Source: Benincasa hispida (lineage: Eukaryota; Streptophyta; Magnoliopsida; Cucurbitales; Cucurbitaceae). From it: a DNA stretch of 64,000 nucleotides. The notes beneath the pieces were generated by a model. The model saw only the letters and a list, made by a program, of their open reading frames with translations, had not been told where the DNA came from and made no database searches. Both the position numbers and the translations under genes were made by a program. Below are positions 59,513 to 64,000 of this stretch, in pieces (position 1 is the stretch's first letter; each line of letters opens with the position of its first letter). The stretch lies in contig NC_052350.1 of NCBI RefSeq assembly GCF_009727055.1, forward strand, positions 24,445,330 through 24,509,329, in the 5' to 3' direction.

Positions 59513-61978
59513 GGTTTCTTACATCTTCATTTTTTTTATTTTTCGAAATGAAGTCGTTTAAAGGTGGGTATAATATTCTACATTATGAATGTTTGAATGT
59601 TGGTTCGCAAAATTGGATGTTTTCGGTTCTGGCACTAGATTACTTTTTAATTTGATTAAATTGAAAGGGCATGTTGTATTTTTGGGCGTTTTAACTCTTG
59701 CTTAGAGTATGTAAGTCCATGTCGATCGATAGAGCAATCATTGCTGAAGAGATGAAAACATGCAGAAAATGAGTGTTCTACCGATTAGCATCGCGACACT
59801 GCTATTGCAGCGTTGCAACGCTGAAAGGTAGAGAGGAAGTATTGTAGTCGCAGCGTTGCAATGTTGCTCTCAGTGTTGCAATGCTCCGAGGATTGACGAA
59901 ACGATGTGGTGCCGCAAGAAGACGTCTCGACTGCCCTCCTTTTAACCTAGTTCTTTGTTATTTTTTTTATTTAACTATTAAATTAATATAATAATTATAT
60001 TAATTTAATCTTCTTTTTTTTTTTTTGCATTAGGGTGCCACAATCGGTCCAATTTTGTTGTTTAATTTAATTATGCATTGAATGTATGTTTTAAATAATT
60101 TATTGAATTCATATTACATATTGTATGTCATATAGATTAGAAAATACCCACCTTAAGATAAACATGTACATGCATCATGATTAAATATAAAGGGTTATGT
60201 TTTATAGATGCATGATTGAATTAGCGTACTCATGCATCATAATATAATTGTTATGTTAGTGATGTATGATTAACCTAAGCATGTCCATGCATCATACTAT
60301 ATACTAAAATTATTCTATAAATAGTGGAATGATGTATGTGAATGCTTGTTGTGTTTATAGATTTAATAATTCATTAATTCATAAAGAGTTATAGTATGAA
60401 TGAAACAGATTAAATTCTATAATCTAGATTGCATGCAAACATAGGTCATTTTTTTAAAAAGTTGTTTAAAATAGACTTATGTTATTTCTAACGAGATTAG
60501 GAATAGTTTAATCCTGTTAATTTGTTTTAATAGGATTAAAATGAATTTCAATAAAAGATTAAATTTATAAAATAATTGTCTATAAGGGACCTTTGTCTAA
60601 GGAAGGTTATGTCTAGGAAGGGGTATTTAAGCTGACGGAAATGGAACACTTCTACTTGGGAACCGATCTGGAAGGTGAATTGGACAAATATTTTATAATC
60701 ATGCAATAGTTGATTGATTTTATTAAAAGAGTTTAATAAATGAAATCAAGTATTGTTAAATTATCCAATACAAATGTTATATTGAGCAAATTTAAAGGAC
60801 TTAGATAAATTCATTAGTTGGAGTTTTAAGTAAGTATAATAAATTCTAATAAAATGTTAGAATGCTTTAGTGGGAGGATATTGGTATATGTGATATATCA
60901 AATTTTAGCTCTCACATCCCCGAGAATTCACACCGTTAGATTCATGCTTGGCTTCGTGTCGTCCTGGCAGCGGCCTCCCTATGGAGAGTGTTTGCATGGG
61001 TCAATAACAAGGTGAATGAGAAAAGTATTCATAGTAAGTGGGAGAGGGACGTGTGTCAACGTATCCCGCAGTCTCTTCCATTAGGTTACATCGTGAGATT
61101 CCTATGGTCTGTCTACATGTCGCTCTGGGAGCGACCATCCTTTCGAAGGGCCTCATTATAGGGGTCGGAACAATGCAAACTCCAATAATGGATAGGGTTT
61201 CTACGGTTAATCTTCAATATTTGTCTTTCTCTTTGGTAGCCTATTGAAGCGTACCTCTGGGATTAAAAAATGTGAAGGTCACACTTATGGGATAAATTAA
61301 GTTAGTTAATGAATCATTGTCCGAAACAACGGTAGCTAAACTATAGGAATATGAGTTATTCTAGTATCAGTGATTGGTTGAGATTGTCTTAATTCAGGGG
61401 AGGAGTAGCTAATCACCCTTTGGTGGCTGTTGCTCTAAACCTCTGAAGTATCGTTGCAAAAACTAAAATCAATAGTTTAGTTAGGGATCTTTTGATAACA
61501 TGAGTTTTTGCTAAATTGATTGGATAATTAATTAATGGGTTATGAAAAATATAGCTAATAAGGTCAATTTGTATGTTTCAACATGTCTTCCTCAATTATA
61601 TCCTTGCTTAAAAATGAAAATTAACCGGTGAAAACTATGACTTACTCAAAGAGTTGAGAGTACCTCGATGCAGTGGGAGGGAAGTATGACTTCCTGGTCA
61701 TTGTTGAGAATAAGATGCATTCCCCATATAGTTTAATTAGAAGTCTATTGTACATTAACATGTTTACAAAGTTTCTCTTGGCTAAAGTGTTTGAGAATTA
61801 TCTAGTAAGACTAGGAATACCAGGATAATAACCTAGGGCAAGTGAGAGAAATATTGGGTATGGGATACCGAATGGTAAACCATGGGTTGGGATGCCCTCG
61901 TTTATTGTATTTCTCTATAAAACTCAGAAACTCAGTTTTATATATTCGAATATACAAGTTATCAATGGCGTTTTAGTC
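59513..61978 (+). other. Element F non-coding internal region (leader-like)
   Basis: No gag or pol motif. Contains the palindrome cluster at 59787-59885, a zone of ATGCATCAT words (60170-60300) and TTGCATGCAAACATAGG (about 60432). The block at 60577-60690 (AAGGGACC.TTTGTCTAAGG ... GCTGACGGAAA ... GGAAGGTGAATT) matches the copia C leader at 35770-35880. Two similar blocks ending GGCAGCGGCC and GGGAGCGACC lie at about 60950 and 61110. A 69-residue frame at 61038-61247 has no family resemblance. Confidence 0.7.
59787..59885. repeat. Cluster of palindromic motifs, copy 3, in a different element
   Basis: In the leader of element F: CAGCGTTGCAACGCTG at 59808-59823 is a perfect 16-bp palindrome. 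CAGCGTTGCAATGTTG lies near 59851 and CAGTGTTGCAATGCTC near 59870. A weaker copy, AGCATCGCGACACTGC, is near 59788. Confidence 0.85.
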
Positions 61979-61990
61979 CAAGTGGGAGTT
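61979..61990 (+). other. Element F polypurine tract
   Basis: CAAGTGGGAGTT directly before TGTTGGGTTTTATG; AAGTGGGAG is a common copia plus-strand primer. Confidence 0.85.
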
Positions 61991-63750
61991 TGTTGGGTTT
62001 TATGTCCTAAAACTTGTGGTTTATAAACAATAAAACTTATTCTGAAAATTCAATAAGTTGTTATTAAATAGATGTATTTCTTATTTTGTTTTAGAAATCC
62101 AATAAAACTAAAAAGACCCATGACTATTATATGAGTACTTGAACTTTATGTAGAGACATAAAAGTGGATCAGGTTCGAGTAAATGGTCAAAATGATCAAT
62201 AGTATATGAATGAGGTTGGGTGCCTTATTCTGGTAACACAATCGGATGTGGTTCACTCTGTGGTTGTTATAAGAAGTTATAAAGTGCTACAGACAATGTG
62301 ATTCTAATTCGTACATGTTATGACATAAGGAGTGGGGGCGTCCTATGCAAATGGGTTTGTACAGAATCGGACCACGAAATCAGTCACTCTTACTTTATAA
62401 CACTATTTACTGTTTAAGACTGACTATTTCAAAGCGATGACCTAGGTAACTTGACCTTAATCCTAATCTAACTATGAAATTCTATTTATTCGGGATTATC
62501 CTTAGATTTTCATAGGTGAAGTTTGGCTCAACAACGCCGACTCAATAAACCTCCATTTCAGGGGTAAGATCAGGTAGATAGCTGGGGACATAGGGTGCAA
62601 GATGGAATTCTCTCCTACCCGCTTTTAGGGATAGTAGAGAGGTTGTTCCCTTAAGTGCTAACTCCGGGTCTTGAACAAGGGACCCCACCCTCTCATTGCC
62701 CCGAGAGGGACTCAGTTTGTTGATTGGATCACAAATCAATTGTTCATTAGAGGATCAGTGGGACTTAAGAAACAAGAGGTAATCTCGGGGATAAAAAAGA
62801 CATTTGACCCAACCGTTATTACGAACAACCTGTGAAGGGTTAACTTACTAATCATGGTTATATCGAGTGGACATAATATATCTACAGTGAGGGGAGTACA
62901 ACTATGGACTTTAGTAGAGTGATCCAATAATTAACGAATGAGAGTTAATTCGGTGTACTGAGTTTAGCCAATTAATCTCGGATCATTGGAGCCCATGATC
63001 TGTAGGTCCACGAGGTCCCTCTACTAGCTTGTAAATGGATTAGTTTTAGAGTAGCGTGATAAGTTAATTTGAAACGTTCAAATTAGAATTAAACGGAATT
63101 GGAGATTTAATTAATATTTAAATGTGATTTAAATATTAAATTTATGAAAGTAAAATTTGTATAAAATTAATTTAATATTTGATATTAAATTAATTAGAAT
63201 TAATTAAATTATTTAATTTTATTATAAATTTAATTTATGAAATTAATTTTATAAAATTAATAAAGTTTTCAATTTTCAAATTAAAATTGATTTTGGAAAT
63301 CAATTTTATAATGGAAAATTTTGGAAAACAAAACTTTTGCGAAGTTGTATTTCTCCACTATCATGAAGAAGCTCACACTAAATCCACTTAACTCAAGCTT
63401 CAATATTCCAAGCATAAGCTGCATCTCATACATCCATCTTCTTTGCATGAGAGTCCTGCAATAAATAAAGAAGATTGGAGTGAAATTGAGGCATGCATCA
63501 ATAGAGGTTTAGCTGAAAAATTCAAGTTGAAGAAGCTGTTCTTCAAGTGGGTTGTTGTAGTGAGCTCTTCTCTAAGTTCCCTTTATTCAAGTTTATCTTG
63601 AGTCCCACAACTCAATCTAGAGCTCCAATCGAATAGTGGGGAAGATCTTGAGGTGGTTCACAACAAGATTTGGAGAAGTTTTGCAACTGAGGATCAAGAT
63701 TGAAGAGGTTTTACAAAGATATTACTTGAAACCCTCCTATTATTATATGA
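61991..63750 (+). repeat. Second LTR of element F (right edge approximate)
   Basis: Starts TGTTGGGTTTTATGTCCTAA and contains the same core blocks in the same order as 57552-59496 (for example GACCACGAAAT, TGTTCATTAGAGG, CATTTGACCCAACC). Overall it is much diverged from that LTR. I could not find a primer site after it, so the end is a guess. Confidence 0.6.
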
Positions 63751-64000
63751 GCATGCTTTATTTATAGCCAAAATTAATGAATTAGAATGCTTATTGATCC
63801 TTGTTGCTTCTGGTGCATGCTAATATACTCCTACAGAAATATGGTGTTTATTAATTAGAATATGGTTATTCATTAATTAAACCATAGAAAGTTTGTTTAT
63901 AGGGCTAATCATTAAAATTTGTAATATTTTTTTTTTATAATGATACTAACCGTCAACCTATAATAAGTTGCATGCAAACATAGGATCTCATTTTTTTTAT
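63751..64000 (+). other. Leader-like sequence after the second LTR
   Basis: TTGCATGCAAACATAGG near 63966 repeats the word at about 60432 exactly, in similar AT-rich context. This suggests that a second copy of the leader begins here and continues beyond the window. Confidence 0.45.

Larger units (their letters stand above)
57552..64000 (+). mobile_element. Element F: long-LTR copia-type element with no coding region (non-autonomous)
   Basis: 5' LTR 57552-59496, primer site, 2.5 kb internal sequence without gag or pol, polypurine tract at about 61979-61990, then a second LTR from 61991. The internal part matches the untranslated leader of copia C, so it looks like an LTR element reduced to its leader. 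The two LTRs are clearly diverged, so a chimera of two related elements is possible. The right end is not resolved; the window stops first. Confidence 0.7.

Noticed and set aside
61038..61247. Open frame of 69 residues in element F
   Set aside because: It overlaps conserved non-coding leader repeats and has no family resemblance.
1..64000. A new defence, biosynthetic or signalling system
   Set aside because: Apart from BASS1 and the ERF scrap, every coding stretch I could identify belongs to a known transposon family.

Overview
This window is a piece of plant nuclear chromosome, almost certainly from a eudicot. It is AT-rich, has GT-AG introns, encodes a chloroplast envelope transporter, and is filled with plant-type LTR retrotransposons: Ty1/copia with initiator-tRNA-Met primer sites, Athila-like Ty3/gypsy with tRNA-Asp-like primer sites, and a chromodomain gypsy. 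The species cannot be fixed from sequence alone; a cucurbit is a guess. Only one intact gene is visible. There is no tRNA, rRNA, CRISPR or bacterial-type operon.

Layout. 1-230 is part of a dispersed repeat and 231-2233 is the upstream flank. 2234-5738 (+) is a complete BASS1-like plastid Na+/metabolite cotransporter gene in 13 coding exons whose phases all agree (419 aa). 5739-7296 is intergenic with a 120-bp foldback. 7297-12968 is a short TIR-type repeat split by copia A (7470-12921, minus), which has two 217-bp LTRs and a perfect 5-bp target duplication. 13061-13212 is a broken 3' fragment of a DREB/ERF transcription-factor gene.

13544-41234 is a stack of nested elements. Outermost is old copia B (+; LTRs 13544-14028 and 40755-41234). 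Inside its pol lie, left to right, a 91-bp copia LTR tip (+), the 3' half of a chromodomain gypsy (15494-19332, minus), and copia C (19333-39452, minus; LTRs about 2.1 kb). Copia C is itself split by an Athila-like gypsy (23377-32693, minus) that has its own near-perfect target duplication. Two single Ns in the window each sit between exact tandem copies of 62 and 58 bp, which looks like an assembly defect.

41610-44500 is a decayed hAT transposon with a BED finger (+). 44500-52671 is a second Athila-like gypsy (minus) with gag and protease but no RT or integrase; a 1464-bp solo LTR with a perfect GTTCC duplication sits inside its left LTR. 52725-54487 is an isolated copia LTR (minus), 54488-57240 a decayed copia gag-pol fragment (+), and 57552 to the window end a non-coding LTR element (+) whose leader matches that of copia C.

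The pieces do not work together as a pathway. The biology here is one housekeeping gene beside a deep transposon graveyard. I found no convincing new molecular system. The best leads are the non-autonomous LTR elements, the conserved leader, the palindromic motif shared by unrelated elements, the inverted LTR tip at the nest border, and the N-flanked duplications.
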